NCBI GenBank assembly: GCA_026018925.1
Contig: JAKSZU010000004.1
Span: 37,467,233-37,531,232, forward strand
Source of the DNA: Tupaia tana
Lineage: Eukaryota; Chordata; Mammalia; Scandentia; Tupaiidae
Length of the DNA: 64,000 nt
Reading direction: 5' to 3'
Under the pieces are notes generated by a model that was not told where the DNA came from, did no database searches, and saw only the letters and a program-made list of their open reading frames with translations. The position numbers and the translations under genes are program-made. Shown in pieces: positions 23,243-34,500 of the stretch; within the stretch, counting starts at the first letter, position 1, and every line of letters begins with the position of its first letter.

Positions 23243-23450
23243 GGGGACCAGCAGGTGGCGTGGTGGTTAAGGCGCTGGACACTCCCATGTGGCCGACCAC
23301 GGTTCAAGTCCTGGACCTGGTGGCTTGCTTTCTCACTTTCCCTCTCTCTCTTCCTCTCTCTGTCTGTGTCTGTCTCTGATCAAATTAAAATAAATGAATG
23401 AATAAATAAAAATAAACAATTAAAAAAGAATTATTTGTTTAAAAAAAAAA
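23243..23450 (+). mobile_element. tRNA-derived SINE, type B (short)
   Basis: Plus-strand short type: head GGGGACCAGCAGGTGGCGTG, B box GGTTCAAGTCC, then directly the CTTGCTTTCTCACTTTCCCT body, a pyrimidine tract and a TAAA/TGAA tail. The flanks AAAAAGGCTATACT on both sides are identical. Confidence 0.95.
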
Positions 23451-24600
23451 AAAAAGGCTATACTTGCTGGTACTAAAGGATTCGATTTCAAAGTGGAAAA
23501 TTGAAGTGGGCCAATGAGGCCTACGAATGCATAAAACCTTGCACTATTGTCTCCTGAATTAAGTTTCAGTTATTTTCTCCTCGATCTCTTACTGAGAGAA
23601 TATACACAGATGGTTAGAAAGGTACATTTAGGGTTGAAATATGGCCTCGTGTTTAAAGATTAGCAATACTTCTCACTACCTTCGTTTCATAACACTTAGC
23701 CTAATGGGATTCACTTTTCCTCTACCTCTCACACTGTATTTAATTGGTAACAGTTATGCTCACTTTTTAAATTTCACAACAGAGTGGCTCTCACTGCCCA
23801 AGTGTAGACAGAACCTACAGCTTATGAAGCAAAACATTACCTGCTGTTGAAAACAGTTGGAGGTGAAGAATTTGCTCCAAGAACTTTCATTTCCTTACGG
23901 CAAGAAGTTATAAATACCTAGTTTGGCCAGAACGTTGCTTTATTGGAATGCAGATGCTGATTCCTGGCAAAGACTGTCTATTCTCCCATGTGGAAAGTGT
24001 GTCAGGAGACAGGAGGGAAAAGCAGTTTTATTGACCCGCAGCAAGTTTGGAGGTCAGGGAAAGAGAGGAATTAGTAAAGAGAATGTTCAGAGCAATGCTT
24101 GCTAACCTGGGAAACTAAACAATATTAAAAGAAGCTGTTGAGAAGCACACACACGGACACACATGTACACCCATAAACAAAAGAGTTCGAGCTACCTGAG
24201 GTTGAATTAACCAAATATAGCTCTAAACTACAGATCTTTTTGAGCAGCAAGGTCTGTACAAGAGTCACTAGTCCTATGTGACTATTTTAATTATAATTTT
24301 AGTCAATCAAGATTAATGTAAAAAGTCAGTTATTTAGGTATTTAGTTATTTACAGTAGCCACAATCAAGCACTCAGTGCCACATGTGGTCAGTGGCTAGC
24401 TTTTTGACAGTGGTTCTAGAACTTTGTCATCATCATAGAAAGCTCTATTAGGCAGCACTGTTTTAGGGCTTTTAATGTGCTAATTATCTTCTTATCTTCC
24501 CTACATAAAAAAGAAGAAGCTTAGTCTATAACCATTCCCATGTGTATTTAATACTTTTTGTCAACGAATTGATGTAATTGTATTCTAAGAAACACAGCTC

Positions 24601-24699
24601 GGGGGACCAGCCCTGTAGCCTAGTTGTTAAGGGAGCCAGATTCCACATGGACAGCCACAGTTTAAATTCCAGCCCTGACAAGTTTAAAAACATACCGGC
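24601..24699 (+). mobile_element. truncated tRNA-related SINE head
   Basis: Only a tRNA-like head remains (GGGACCAGCCCTGTAGCCTA, then CACAGTTTAAATTCC). It abuts the next SINE, which may have inserted into it. Confidence 0.7.
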
Positions 24700-24701
24700 A
24701 C

Positions 24702-24964
24702 GGGGACCAGCAGTTAGCGTAATGGCTATGTCTCTGGACTCCCACGTAGTCGACCGCGGTTCGAGTCCCGGACCCGGTGGCTTGAAACTCACACCAGGCA
24801 CATGTACATGCGTGCCAAAATCCCAAGAAGAGAACGGAAGAGAAGGGATTGCAGCGTGGTCATCCCCCCTGGGGAGTGATTTCTCACTTTCTGTCTCTCT
24901 GTCTTTCTCTGTCTCTCCAGCGAGCGCACACATGTTATAGCCAAAATCTCTCTTAAAAAAAAAA
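24702..24964 (+). mobile_element. tRNA-derived SINE, type A
   Basis: Plus-strand copy with a near-consensus head, GGGGACCAGCAGTTAGCGTA through CGCGGTTCGAGTCCCGG, full body and A tail. It lies directly behind the truncated head at 24601. Confidence 0.93.
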
Positions 24965-25287
24965 CTTGAAAGAAGAAAAAAGGTGTAATGAAGAATCAAA
25001 TAGTGAGGCTAGAGATAAACAAATAATAACCATACATTCTAAAACATGAAACAATGCAGTAATCCCATGAAAGTATGGGAACCCATAGTTTATTTCTGAA
25101 ATGCCCCGCCCCTCAGGTCTTGAAGGTCATTTGCTGAGTCTCTAGCAAGCAGAGTTTTAGCCAAATATCCTTTGGCTTCTTACATACTCTCTTAGTATCT
25201 TTTTAACTGTATAAATAAATAAATAAATTATATCAACTTAGTAAAGAAAAAGTAATTCAAATGGAGAATCCTTTTATATATCTTTTT

Positions 25288-25290
<3 letters not shown>

Positions 25291-25322
<32 letters not shown>
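25291..25322 (+). repeat. (AT)n microsatellite
   Basis: A pure AT run, followed by imperfect CACACATATATA sequence to about 25350. Confidence 0.95.
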
Positions 25323-25325
<3 letters not shown>

Positions 25326-25587
25326 CACACATATATATATATTTATATATTCAACCACTGTGCATCATTACAACTTGAAAAATTAATTTTCCCAGCATGA
25401 ATACACTGTATGTTAGTCCAGTTAAAGAAATTATCATACATGCTGTCATCAACAGATAATTTTCTATTTTCTTAAAGGCAAGGAAAAAACAACCTGTCAA
25501 TTAACAGTGAATGTTTCTTTTCTTTACATTTTAGTTATATATGTATCCAAAAAACACCATCTTTACTAGCAACATGAACATCTACAA

Positions 25588-25712
25588 GGGAAATCAAAAA
25601 GTTTTTGGAAAAATGGAATTCAAGTACAAGTTTATCTTAGTGCAAAAGATTTTGAAATTCATCCATAGTTTTTTCATAATACACATTTTCTGTGAACCTT
25701 TTGAAGACCCTT
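25588..25712. mobile_element. mariner-like MITE, family 2
   Basis: The left end AAATCAAAAAGTTTTTGGAA and the right end CCTTTTGAAGACCCTTA form an imperfect inverted pair around a central GTGCAAAAG. It is the best copy of this family in the window. Confidence 0.65.
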
Positions 25713-25724
25713 ATATTGCATCCT

Positions 25725-25885
25725 ATTTGTGTAGCATTTTAGGGTTTATTGAACACCTTCATAAGCATTCTCAATTTTGATTGTTACAACTACCTTGTAC
25801 AGTAAAAACACCACCAGATCCACAGTGTATAATGGTCAGAGCCAGAACTCACATCATTTGACTCTCCATTCAGTGTGTTTCAATC
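25725..25885 (-). repeat. MIR relic
   Basis: TTTATTGAACACCTTCATAA, then TCAGAGCCAGAACTCACATC and TTTGACTCTCC, fit a diverged minus-strand MIR. Confidence 0.45.
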
Positions 25886-25957
25886 ATTCACACTGCATTC
25901 ATGATATCCTCTTAATACTTTCCCAAACATTACTGGAAAAAATTTTAATTATTTATT

Positions 25958-26109
25958 GAATTTTATTCATTCATTCATTCATTTATTTCATTTTAACTAG
26001 AGAGAGACAGAGAGAAAGTGTGAAAGCAAGCCACCAGGTCTGGGACTCAAACTGTGATGGACATGTAGGTTTGTCCAGCATCTTAATCACCATGCCACCT
26101 GCTCATCCC
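25958..26109 (-). mobile_element. tRNA-derived SINE, type B (short)
   Basis: Minus-strand copy: TTCA repeats, TTTTAACTAGAGAGAGACAG, AAGCAAGCCACCAGG, head ending CCACCTGCTCATCCC. ACTGGAAAA lies on both flanks. Confidence 0.87.
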
Positions 26110-26594
26110 ACTGGAAAATTTTTTTTTTTTTTTTTACATTTCTAGAACATGTAGGAAAGGGATAAGCAGCTGACCTCCTGAGGATGATTCAGGAAATTAT
26201 TTCTTGGAAGTATACCCTTAGATAAATATTTTGGACCATTCCTAGAGAATGGTTTTCCCAAAGCTAAATAGAACCCTCCTTTCTCCAAGAAAGCCCCATG
26301 GAACTTCCTGACAAAGATTCTGGTGTTTAAAGGCTTATTTCCCATCTCCATGCTGTCACTTCATCTTCTGAAAACATCCTGGGTATGAATCTACTAACAT
26401 AATACTCAAAAGGAAATTTTGCAGTGAGGCCTGTCAAAGCATACCCTGTTTGTTTGTTGGTTGTTTGGTTTTTTAAAGAAATATTAGAAAAAGACTAAGA
26501 AAATTTAAATTGAGAGAGACGTGTGCAAGCCAACCATGCAAAAATAAGAATAGGCATTATGCAAAGTATGGGATTTCACAGTCAGTCTAAAGCT

Positions 26595-26775
26595 ATAAGA
26601 GATTGTGTTTAAGAGTTTGGGCTTTGGAGTTTAATTCTGCATTTGAGCTGAGTGACCTTGTTCAAGTTATTGAATATATCTCTAAGCATCAGTTTCTATT
26701 TAGATAGTAACTACTTCCAACATTTATCATGGTGATGCGATAATACATGTAAAATGCCTAAAGTAGGTCCTGACC
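26595..26775 (+). repeat. MIR relic
   Basis: TTTAAGAGTTTGGGCTTTGG, GAGTGACCTTGTTCAAGTTA, CATCAGTTTC and ATACATGTAAAATGCC follow the plus-strand MIR consensus. Confidence 0.75.
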
Positions 26776-26818
26776 CAGTCAAATGAAAGACAAGAATACA
26801 ATAAAAGTGAAAATATAG

Positions 26819-27047
26819 TGGCCAGCAGGTGATGTGGTGGTTACATCACTGGATTCCCACAAAGTTCCAGACCCAGGGGCTTTAAAATCATGCTGGGCAT
26901 GTGTGTGTGCATACCCAAAGTCCCAAGAAGAGAATAGAGGAGAAAGAATCACACCATAGCCATCCTCCTGTGGAATGATTTCTCACTTCCCTTCTCTCTA
27001 TCTTTCTTTGGCAAGTACACACACCCTATGGCAAAAAAAAAAAAAAA
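26819..27047 (+). mobile_element. tRNA-derived SINE, type A, head deleted in part
   Basis: Plus-strand copy from TGGCCAGCAGGTGATG. Bases between the A and B boxes are missing. The body and A-rich tail follow the type A plan. Confidence 0.82.
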
Positions 27048-27089
27048 TTTGGAAAAAAACAATAGAATATAGTAGGTGATAGTAGTGGA

Positions 27090-27300
27090 AGAAGGTGAAG
27101 GTAGAGAGGGTTGGAGGTAACAGTAAGATTTTACAATAATGTGACCACACTTAGAGTAAGCAGCACAAAGAAACACACCCAATGAGTATGCTAAAAACTT
27201 TAACTTAATCACGACATATTATATTCTTGTACTGAAAGTTCCTTTGTGTCCCCACAGATATGTATAATTATTACAGATCAATAAAAACTAATTTTTGTAA
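27090..27300 (+). repeat. possible L1 3' end relic
   Basis: AT-rich text with ATATGTATAATTATTACAGA and ATCAATAAAAACTAA resembles the 3' end of old L1 elements. The match is by eye and weak. Confidence 0.25.
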
Positions 27301-27870
27301 AAGATTTCAGATTATTTAAGCAAGAGGAGAACGGTTTACCCTTAAGGACTCTTCTAAAATCAGAGCAGATTCTGAGATGATGGGTTCTGCTACTTAACTT
27401 CAAAGCTCTTTGAAAATCTGAACATCCGAGGCTGACATACTGGTCCCGGACTCTGCAGAGATTATAGTCCTGTGGTGTGTTGGGAAGGGAGGGACAGGGA
27501 TGACAGAGAGGTGGGGAATATGAAGAGTAGAATGTGGATAGTTCACAGGGGCAGGATTTCTTAGAATTTTCTTGGGATGATTTGGTAACCTGTGCTTCTA
27601 ATCAAAGTAACAAAATCTCAACTATAGGTGGAACTTTTCTGAACAAGAACTATTTCAATATCGATTTCACTTTCTTAAGGTTTTTAGCCTCATAGTTTTC
27701 CCCTATAGCTCAGATATACGACTGAAGACAGGCAGGTCCCTGAGTCCAGAGATCCCACTGGTGTGCTGATCAGTGTGCATGCCAGCCTCTGTGTGTCTTC
27801 TGTGTTTCATATGCTTGTCATTGACAGCCAGAAAAGTAAATCCAAGAGACTTTTTCAAAAACCATCACAA

Positions 27871-28122
27871 GGGCCAGTCCATGGCATGGTGGTTAAGGCA
27901 GATGTAACCCATATGGCTGACCTCATAGCTCGAGTCCCAGACCCAGAAACTTGAAAAACACACTTGGTGCATGTACATGTGTGCCCAAAATCCTGAAAGG
28001 AAGGAGAAACGGAGGAAAAAGGATTGTGGTTTGATCATCCCTCCTGGGGGATGCTGTCTCACTTTCCTTCTCTCTGTCTCTCTCTGGTAAGTGCACACAC
28101 CCTGGCAAAGCTTTTTTAAAAA
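27871..28122 (+). mobile_element. tRNA-derived SINE, diverged type A
   Basis: Plus-strand copy: GGGCCAGTCCATGGCATGGT head, CCCTCCTGGGGGATG block, CTCTCTGTCTCTCTCTGG tract and an A-rich end. Confidence 0.85.
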
Positions 28123-28679
28123 AAATCACTGCAAAAATCTTCATGAGGAAACTCTATGTTGACAGATTCCTCAACAGCTTCCTTCACAAAATAAAATCTT
28201 CTAAATTTAGTATTTCTATTAAGATTCTAAACCCATATTACTCATGCAACATTTAGCTTACTTTCTTATATTTTGCCCTTTGCTTACCATGAAGTATTTG
28301 GGTGCATCGATAAAGTCAGTGCTCATATTTTGAAGCATAATAAAAAGGATCATTCACTTATTCATGTTTTAAAAAGAAAAAATCAGATGTGGAAAAATCA
28401 ATTCAACTTCCTCCAACTTCTATTTTCATCTTAGACATATAAATTCTGAGTATATGTCAAAAAAAAAATAATAAAGAGAATTTCCTGTCAGATTAGTGTA
28501 TTCATAATCAAAATGAAAGTACCTACCACCCAACCAAGAGCCTTAATCAAGGATTTACCTTCTATCACAGATAGAGGAATCAAAGGATTTACCTTTCACT
28601 GGGTGTCACATGACAATAAAAGGCAATGAGCTTCAGCTTCTGCCATCAGCCATAGCTCAACTATGTAATTTTTTTTCTT

Positions 28680-28682
<3 letters not shown>

Positions 28683-28711
<29 letters not shown>
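28683..28711 (+). repeat. poly(A) run
   Basis: An unbroken A run of about 28 bases follows ATTTTTTTTCTTTATT. No SINE body was identified upstream; it may be the tail of a decayed insertion. Confidence 0.9.
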
Positions 28712-28712
<1 letters not shown>

Positions 28713-28864
28713 AAGAAAAAAGAAAAAAAATGTGTGCTACAGTGTTTAGTATAGTAGTAACTGCTAAGGTGGGAAGAAATGTCTCTGGGGCTGGTATTGT
28801 ACCTTGAAACAGCACTTCGGGCCCCTGAGTTTCCCACCGTCTTTAACACCAGCTTGTTTTGCAG

Positions 28865-28992
28865 GTGCATCATCCCCTGCTCGACCAGCCACCCCTTTGG
28901 TTCCTTGCAGCAGTACCACTCCTCCTCCACCTCCTCCACGGCCTCCATCCCGGCCAAAACTACCTCCAGGAAAACCTGGAGTGGGAGATGTG
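28865..28992 (+). CDS. SGIP1: SGIP1 128-nt proline-rich exon
   Basis: The exon lies between TTTTGCAG and GTATGT, phase 1 in and phase 0 out. After completing a glycine it encodes 42 residues: [18 protein letters not shown], a run of six prolines, [14 protein letters not shown] and [14 protein letters not shown] is a strong candidate SH3 ligand with the Arg/Lys and PxxP pattern seen for endophilin and intersectin. Human has, as I recall, Arg where this copy has Ser (PCSSTT). The antisense frame of 150 codons over this exon is only a shadow of its low stop content. Confidence 0.96.
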
Positions 28993-29924
28993 GTATGTTT
29001 CCCTCTGCCCTGGCTTCTTCAGAAACAGGTGGTGAGAATGACAAACAAAAACTTAAAATGCCTTCACACACAGGACATCTCGCTTCAGTTCTGAGCATTA
29101 GAGCATCTGTGTGAATGAGCCTTACAGGCTGCATCGAAGACAGCCGCTGTAGTCTGGGTGTACAGTTCCACCCTCCTCAGATCTCTACTATCTTTCAAGC
29201 CCTGGTCAAAAATGGTAGAGATAGAATGCTCGGGCCCTCAGCTCTTCTACAGAGAGTGGAATGCAAATGAAGAGAGTTACATCCAATGGTGCTAAATCTT
29301 TTAGAAAGAGAGGCATTTTCGTGCACAATGTATGTCTGATTTTGGAAAACTTCAAGAGAGGGCAGGTTCTGGTCTGGCCCCAGATTGCAGAAAAGTTGTT
29401 GGTAGTAAGTGCACTATATAAATATAAAGAGGTTGCCTGATGAACTTGTTGCACAAGTTTCTCGCACTGGGCTTTGAGGCTGCGTTCTGTGTGAACAATT
29501 AAAAGACTGTGGCAGAGGGACACTTTTTGCCATCCGTACACAGCAATCACAAACTGATGATATCTATAATATTTGGCCTGGTTAGCACAGTGCACTGTTT
29601 CATACTGAAATATCGTCAGAGGGATCTGAGCTCTCACACTGTGTGACCCGCTTGGATCTGCTGACCATGTCGCAGATCCCAGCTTTACTAAGCCTTGCGG
29701 ACCTATTGAATTTAGACTGCTGGGGTTGATGGTTTCTCCAGATCCACTCCACAAATTCCTCTATAAATGTAGTTGATTTCAGTGTGAAATGGATGTCACC
29801 TGGAATCATGTAAGAACCTGAGCTCTCATACCCAGGGCAGGGAGACATTGAAAATATGGGACAATGGAACAAAGGTACTACAACCAATGTATCTAACTCT
29901 CATCTCTGTTCTTCTCCCTTGCAG
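28993..29924 (+). other. SGIP1: SGIP1 intron
   Basis: This 0.93 kb intron is free of SINEs. Most of it, 29206-29887, is covered by long antisense reading frames described separately. The acceptor is CTTCTCCCTTGCAG. Confidence 0.85.
29206..29887 (-). pseudogene. unrecognised antisense coding-like segment
   Basis: On the minus strand one frame stays open for 182 codons (29206-29754). A second, upstream and overlapping, is open for 95 codons (29600-29887). Together they look like one reading frame broken by a shift between about 29600 and 29754. The first part includes IEEFVEWIWRNHQP, and the second YETVHCANQAKYYRYHQF and SLLIVHTERSLKAQCEKL. I cannot name a parent protein. No poly(A) tail or target-site duplication is obvious. 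It could be a decayed retrocopy of a messenger, or a non-coding sequence with unusually few stops. Confidence 0.35.
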
Positions 29925-30051
29925 TCCAGACCTTTCAGCCCTCCCATACATTCTTCTAGCCCTCCTCCAATAGCACCTTTAGCCCGGGCTGAAAGCACAT
30001 CTTCAATATCGTCGACCAATTCCTTGAGCGCAGCCACGACTCCTACAGTTG
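29925..30051 (+). CDS. SGIP1: SGIP1 127-nt Ser/Pro-rich exon
   Basis: Starting after CCTTGCAG and ending before GTAAAA, this exon encodes [20 protein letters not shown], then [20 protein letters not shown] and TV, plus one base. It enters in phase 0 and leaves in phase 1. The residues are the same as in human SGIP1 as I recall it. It closes the proline-rich region; the serine-rich second half has many possible phosphorylation sites just before the mu-homology domain. Its donor G can be joined to the cassette exon at 34501 (giving Val) or directly to the exon at 35503 (giving Glu), both in frame. Confidence 0.96.
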
Positions 30052-30844
30052 GTAAAAATTATCTCCTCTCCTTTAATGCGTTTGTGGTTTTTGACTGGCT
30101 GTTTCTGATGACCTGAAATTCCCAAGGCCCTGGTGTTTCTGGTTGAAATTGTTTTGCTGTGTGTTTTGCTACAGTCACCTGACTCTTCTTCTAAAAGCAC
30201 CTTCTCAGCAAAGGAGGCAAAGTGCTTTACCTAAGCAAATAAGCAAATAAAAGAACATTAACATCTCTGTTTTGCACACCTTTTCTTACGCTGTTCCATA
30301 CAGAGATGTTCAAAAAAGTAAAGAAAACAATCACCAAAGATGGTCTTGTCAATGAGATTTATTTCTTTTAATAAAAATAGTCTCCTTTGAGGGAAAATGT
30401 TTGAATTCCGATTGTGTACTACATCAGAAATCACAAAATTTAGAACTTTGATTTTCTGGAGGCTTTTATTTCTTCATCATTTTTGGTTGTCTTAGGTTGA
30501 CAAATGGTATAAACATTGGCACTGTGGGACTAGAACAAACTTTCTGACATTTTTAGTGCTTTTTTATGATGTGTGGTCAATTTTCTCAGAGAAATAAGTC
30601 AATGCTGGCATTTTCAGAAAATGCCATATTGCCTCTTCCCTTATGCTGTGATGAAAGTGAAGAGTTGAGAATGGCTGTTGAGCTGGATGGTTTTCCCAGG
30701 TTTATATGCCTCGTTTTGCCTGGAGAATCTTCCCTCTTCCCAAGGCTGGTCTCTTCTCTTTTCCAACTTCCCGTAGGCTCCTCCTGCTGCCTCTCTTGTT
30801 TTTTTCAGGGTGGGAGAAATTTTGTTTTCTGTTGTTTTGGGGGG

Positions 30845-30872
30845 TTTTGTTGTTGTTGTTGTTGTTGTTGTT
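30845..30872 (+). repeat. (TTG)n microsatellite
   Basis: About eight GTT units after GGGGGGTTTT. Confidence 0.95.
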
Positions 30873-33206
30873 TTGCATGGTATCTGTGACCCGGGCTTTT
30901 TCCATTCCATTTCTCCCACTCAACCTTTTTTCCCCCATCGTCTTCCTTTATGGTGTGAACTCCCCTCCAGTTCTACCATATTATAAACCAGTAGACCCAT
31001 CCTGCATTGCTTGGAGAATCATTAGCCAAAATTAATAAATTCCTGCTGCTACTTATGGACAAGCAAACTTCAGAGTTGCCCATGTCAGAAGTAGCTTAAT
31101 CAAAGCCTAAAGCTTTTCTGGAGAAGAACAGCCTGTTTTCCCAGAGAACTAAGTTAAGGTGTTCCTCTTAAGGCCCCCAAAGAGAATTTCAACTATATCA
31201 CAAGTTCTGTGTTTTCAGTCAGGCCATTCCAAAAGAAGCTGTCAAATTTGGTGACAATACAGCCAGTTACCCAATTTTGTGTGATTTATTAGAAGACAGA
31301 TATTTAAGTCTTTTCCTTGTCCACATCGTAGTTGGGGCAAATTTGGGGCTTCCTATTTTACAATACCTGTTGGTTCTTTTCTCTCTGGCTTTTGTTTGTT
31401 TGTTTTCTTTAGCATCCCAACCTATTTTTTTTTAAATCTATCTCTTTAATCCTCCTTAATCACTACAGCCATTCGCCTCTTTCCTTCTCTGGTTTTTGTT
31501 TGTTTCCTTAAGATTATTTTATCTACTCCATGGGATTTGCCATGCTGCTCAGGAATAAACGGAAGAGTGAACTATCACTCAAAAAGGGAACCCCAAGTGA
31601 CCTCAGATGAGCTATTTCATACATTTTCTCAACTCACTGTGATTTGTAGACAAAAACTGCACACATAGGAAATCTGAGCTGTGTCCTTGTCTTGTACAAT
31701 GAGTTTCTATTCTCGCTGCTGCAGAAATCTCAAATCCTGGACAGCAGCTTTGCTTCTAAACACATCTAGAATGTGTTCTTTCCAGATGACCTACTAAAGG
31801 GTTAAAAAAAAAAATAGCCACATCAGAAGAACTTTGCATTGCTTCACTGCAGAGGAGCTTAGTGATTTCATCCGTTTGGTTCTGTTATTTTTATTTGGTT
31901 TTCATCTTCCCACTGAATTCCTCACCCTCCTCTTCTCTATTTCCTCCTGCTGCAGTCACCTGACAGTCACTTCTCTCTGAAGTTGACACGTTGTCAGATG
32001 ACTGACTGTCCAGCAGCTTTTTGTGTTATTACTGTTCCTGTCTTTCTGGAAAAGATGTGCTTTGGCTATTCAACACCAAGAGGCCTAATCATGACTGACT
32101 TGGAATGTCAACTTAATGTAGTCAAATAGCTCGAGGGAGGTAAAGAATTTCAGCAGTGAGTTCCCTGAGGTTGATGGCTCAAATTGACCTCCAACCACCA
32201 CAATACTTTTGACATTTCCTATGGCGTTTGAGCCAAAATTGGGGCAAGTATAGTGGGAACTAATAAACCAAGTGTAAAGGAATTCAAGAACTCAATTTTT
32301 AAGAGCAAGCCTCAACTTTCTACACCATATGAGACAAAGTCCCTAAAGGACTTTGGGTATGAAATCTATGAGAGCTATGATTATGAAGTAGTACATCTGA
32401 AGCCACAGCGGAAAACAGGATTTACTGTGTACTGCCACCATCAGTGATGAGCTCCTACACCACTGTATTTTATTGAATCTAAGACACCTTTAATTTTCAA
32501 ATGCACCTTTATTGTATAAATAATTGAAAAGAGAAAAAGCTGACATGTGAACCAAGATGCACTGCTTTCTTAGCACATTAGTTATTAAGACTCATTCCAA
32601 TTTCTTTCAGGTTAGAATGTGAAAAAGTGCACATCTTAGAATCCATGAAATACAGTAAATAATTTTCACCCTAGAAAAAACTCACAGGATCTTTACCACA
32701 TCATTTTGGAAATATTCTATTTATATTATGGGGATAGAAAAATGGTCATTTTATGTTAAAAAAAAACCCTCCTAGACATTTTAAGACAGAGCAACAATTC
32801 AGAGCAACAATTGAGATAATGGAGTACTATTGCTAATTGCAAATATCCATTTTTATTACTCACTTCTATGGGGTAACTAGTTTTTTTTTTCAATATTTGC
32901 AAAATCTTCCTCAGAATGCCACTAGAAATAGACGTTTTTTCTTCAGTATCAAATTCACTGTTAATTATATTCTGCCACTGGTAATTATCTATCTTAAATT
33001 GCATCTTTAACATCCCAGGGACCTGTAATGAATAAAAAGTAATCCTTTAAGGGCACCAAAATGCAATTTGATGCTTCCTTTGATCCAGTACTTGGAACAA
33101 AAGTGACTTGTGGTTGGAGTGGAGTGGAATCATAGCATCTAAACCATAGCATATTCCCCCTAAGACTTTGTCTTTCCAAGCTGGGTGGCAATTCTAAGTT
33201 GTATAA

Positions 33207-33210
<4 letters not shown>

Positions 33211-33254
<44 letters not shown>
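33211..33254 (+). repeat. (TA)n microsatellite
   Basis: About 22 TA units without interruption. Confidence 0.97.
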
Positions 33255-33257
<3 letters not shown>

Positions 33258-34312
33258 GGTAAACTGTATTAATGCCAATTATTCTAAAAAGAAAGGTAGA
33301 CTTTTGAAAATAGATATTCTAGATCCCAAGAAAAGAATTCCCACATTGATTTTAGTCCTTCCTGTTTCTTTGTCATTTTGTTGAAATGTCTGTCTCCAGT
33401 GCTCCCATAAATATTATAGGAGTTGCATTCCCTTGTTTCGGCCACCAAGGACATCTGTATAATTAGAACTGTGATTGACAGGTGACATCCTAGAATCTTA
33501 AGCATTGACCAAAAAAGTAGTTCCCCTTCCTTACTTCCTAAATCTAGAAAGCAAGCTAATAGAGTATTTTCTAAGGAACACTGTCTATGGAACATGTTTT
33601 TCTAATTGTATTCTATTTCTATAACTTCTCTATGTTATAGGTAGGATTCTCCCTTACTGGTCTTTGTACAGGTTTTATTTCATTTTCTATTAAATTGTAA
33701 TGGCACCATTATGACCTATAGCATTGAGCAGTTTTTTTAACCCATGAAGTTAAAGTCCAGTTATCTGCAATTGTTAATTGGTGAGAAGAGGGACCATGAA
33801 AAGAACAAAAACAGTTGAAGTCCTGAGTATCAATTCATGATATTGTGACCAATTTACAAAGACATTTAGCCACAGCTGGGTACCACAGCCAAAGGTGGAA
33901 TTATCATAATGCCATTCAAAATTAACAGTCCATAACTATCAACGACAGGTGCAAGGCAAATTGAATTTGGATATTAACGAGATTGAAATGGGATCGTTCA
34001 TGCAGGCCTCTGGATTTATATACTGTTGCTTTTTTATAGGCACATTAAAAGCATTTTCTTTCCCCATCGGGGAAGGTGCCTGCTGGGTGATCCTGTGAGC
34101 TGTCAGGGCTCTGTCAGGAGGTTCTTGCTGATGGACATATGTCTGGCCACTTGAGAATTGCATTGGCGGGAAATACACTTGCATAAGTCAATTATTAATG
34201 AGAGTGGCTTTAACAACTCCCTGAGAAAGTGGGGCAAGACTTCTTCTGAAACTGATTTCAGCTGAATTCACCGATGCTAAAACCTGGCATTTTTTAAACT
34301 TTTCCTTTCTTC

Positions 34313-34403
34313 TCATTCATCATAAAATCAGCACATCACATTTTTATATCCGAATCACAATCCCAGTGTCTCAAGTTTTGCTTCCTTTTTCCATCAAAAC
34401 CAT
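34313..34403 (+). promoter_or_regulatory. YCAY cluster upstream of the cassette exon
   Basis: Seven YCAY tetramers (TCAT at 34313, 34317 and 34320; TCAC at 34336 and 34355; CCAT at 34391 and 34400) lie within 91 bases. About 1.4 would be expected by chance at equal base use. NOVA proteins bind YCAY clusters and tend to repress an exon when bound upstream. That this cluster is used is inference. Confidence 0.35.
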
Positions 34404-34500
34404 TCCTATGTTTCAATCGGTAAAGTGTGCTGCTCAGTTTCATTTGGGATGTGTACCTGTGTTTTCGTTTTCCATTCGTTTATGTTTCTTTGGTTCGTAG

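Larger units (their letters stand above)
20821..28864 (+). other. SGIP1: SGIP1 intron
   Basis: This 8.0 kb intron is rich in repeats: SINEs at 21292, 23243, 24601, 24702, 25958, 26819 and 27871, MIR relics at about 22350, 25725 and 26595, an AT microsatellite at 25291, a MITE at 25588 and a long A run at 28683. The stretches 20830-21290, 21560-22340, 22580-23220, 23470-24590 and 28130-28670 are unique, without a recognisable exon. The acceptor is CTTGTTTTGCAG. Confidence 0.85.
30052..34500 (+). other. SGIP1: SGIP1 intron before the cassette exon
   Basis: This 4.4 kb intron has unusually few SINEs: no type A or B copy was recognised. It holds a TTG run at 30845 and a TA run at 33211. The stretches 30060-30840, 30875-33205 and 33260-34500 are otherwise unique. 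A short open frame at 32253-32447 has no known relative that I can name. A cluster of YCAY motifs lies at 34313-34403, before the cassette exon. Confidence 0.8.

Noticed and set aside
24526..24999. 157-codon minus-strand frame
   Set aside because: It lies across two SINEs; the recurring peptide PPGPGLEP...STTWESS appears at every copy and comes from the repeat.
28683..28711. Polyadenylation tail of a retrocopy
   Set aside because: No gene-like body or duplication was found on its left side.
28682..29134. 150-codon antisense frame over the 128-nt exon
   Set aside because: It is the reverse of a proline-rich exon and a poly(A) run; the low stop content comes from that composition.
32253..32447. 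64-codon plus-strand frame in an intron
   Set aside because: It has no matching splice sites in SGIP1 phase and no known relative.
33199..33384. Open frame over the TA run
   Set aside because: The Tyr-Ile repeat is the translation of a (TA)n microsatellite.
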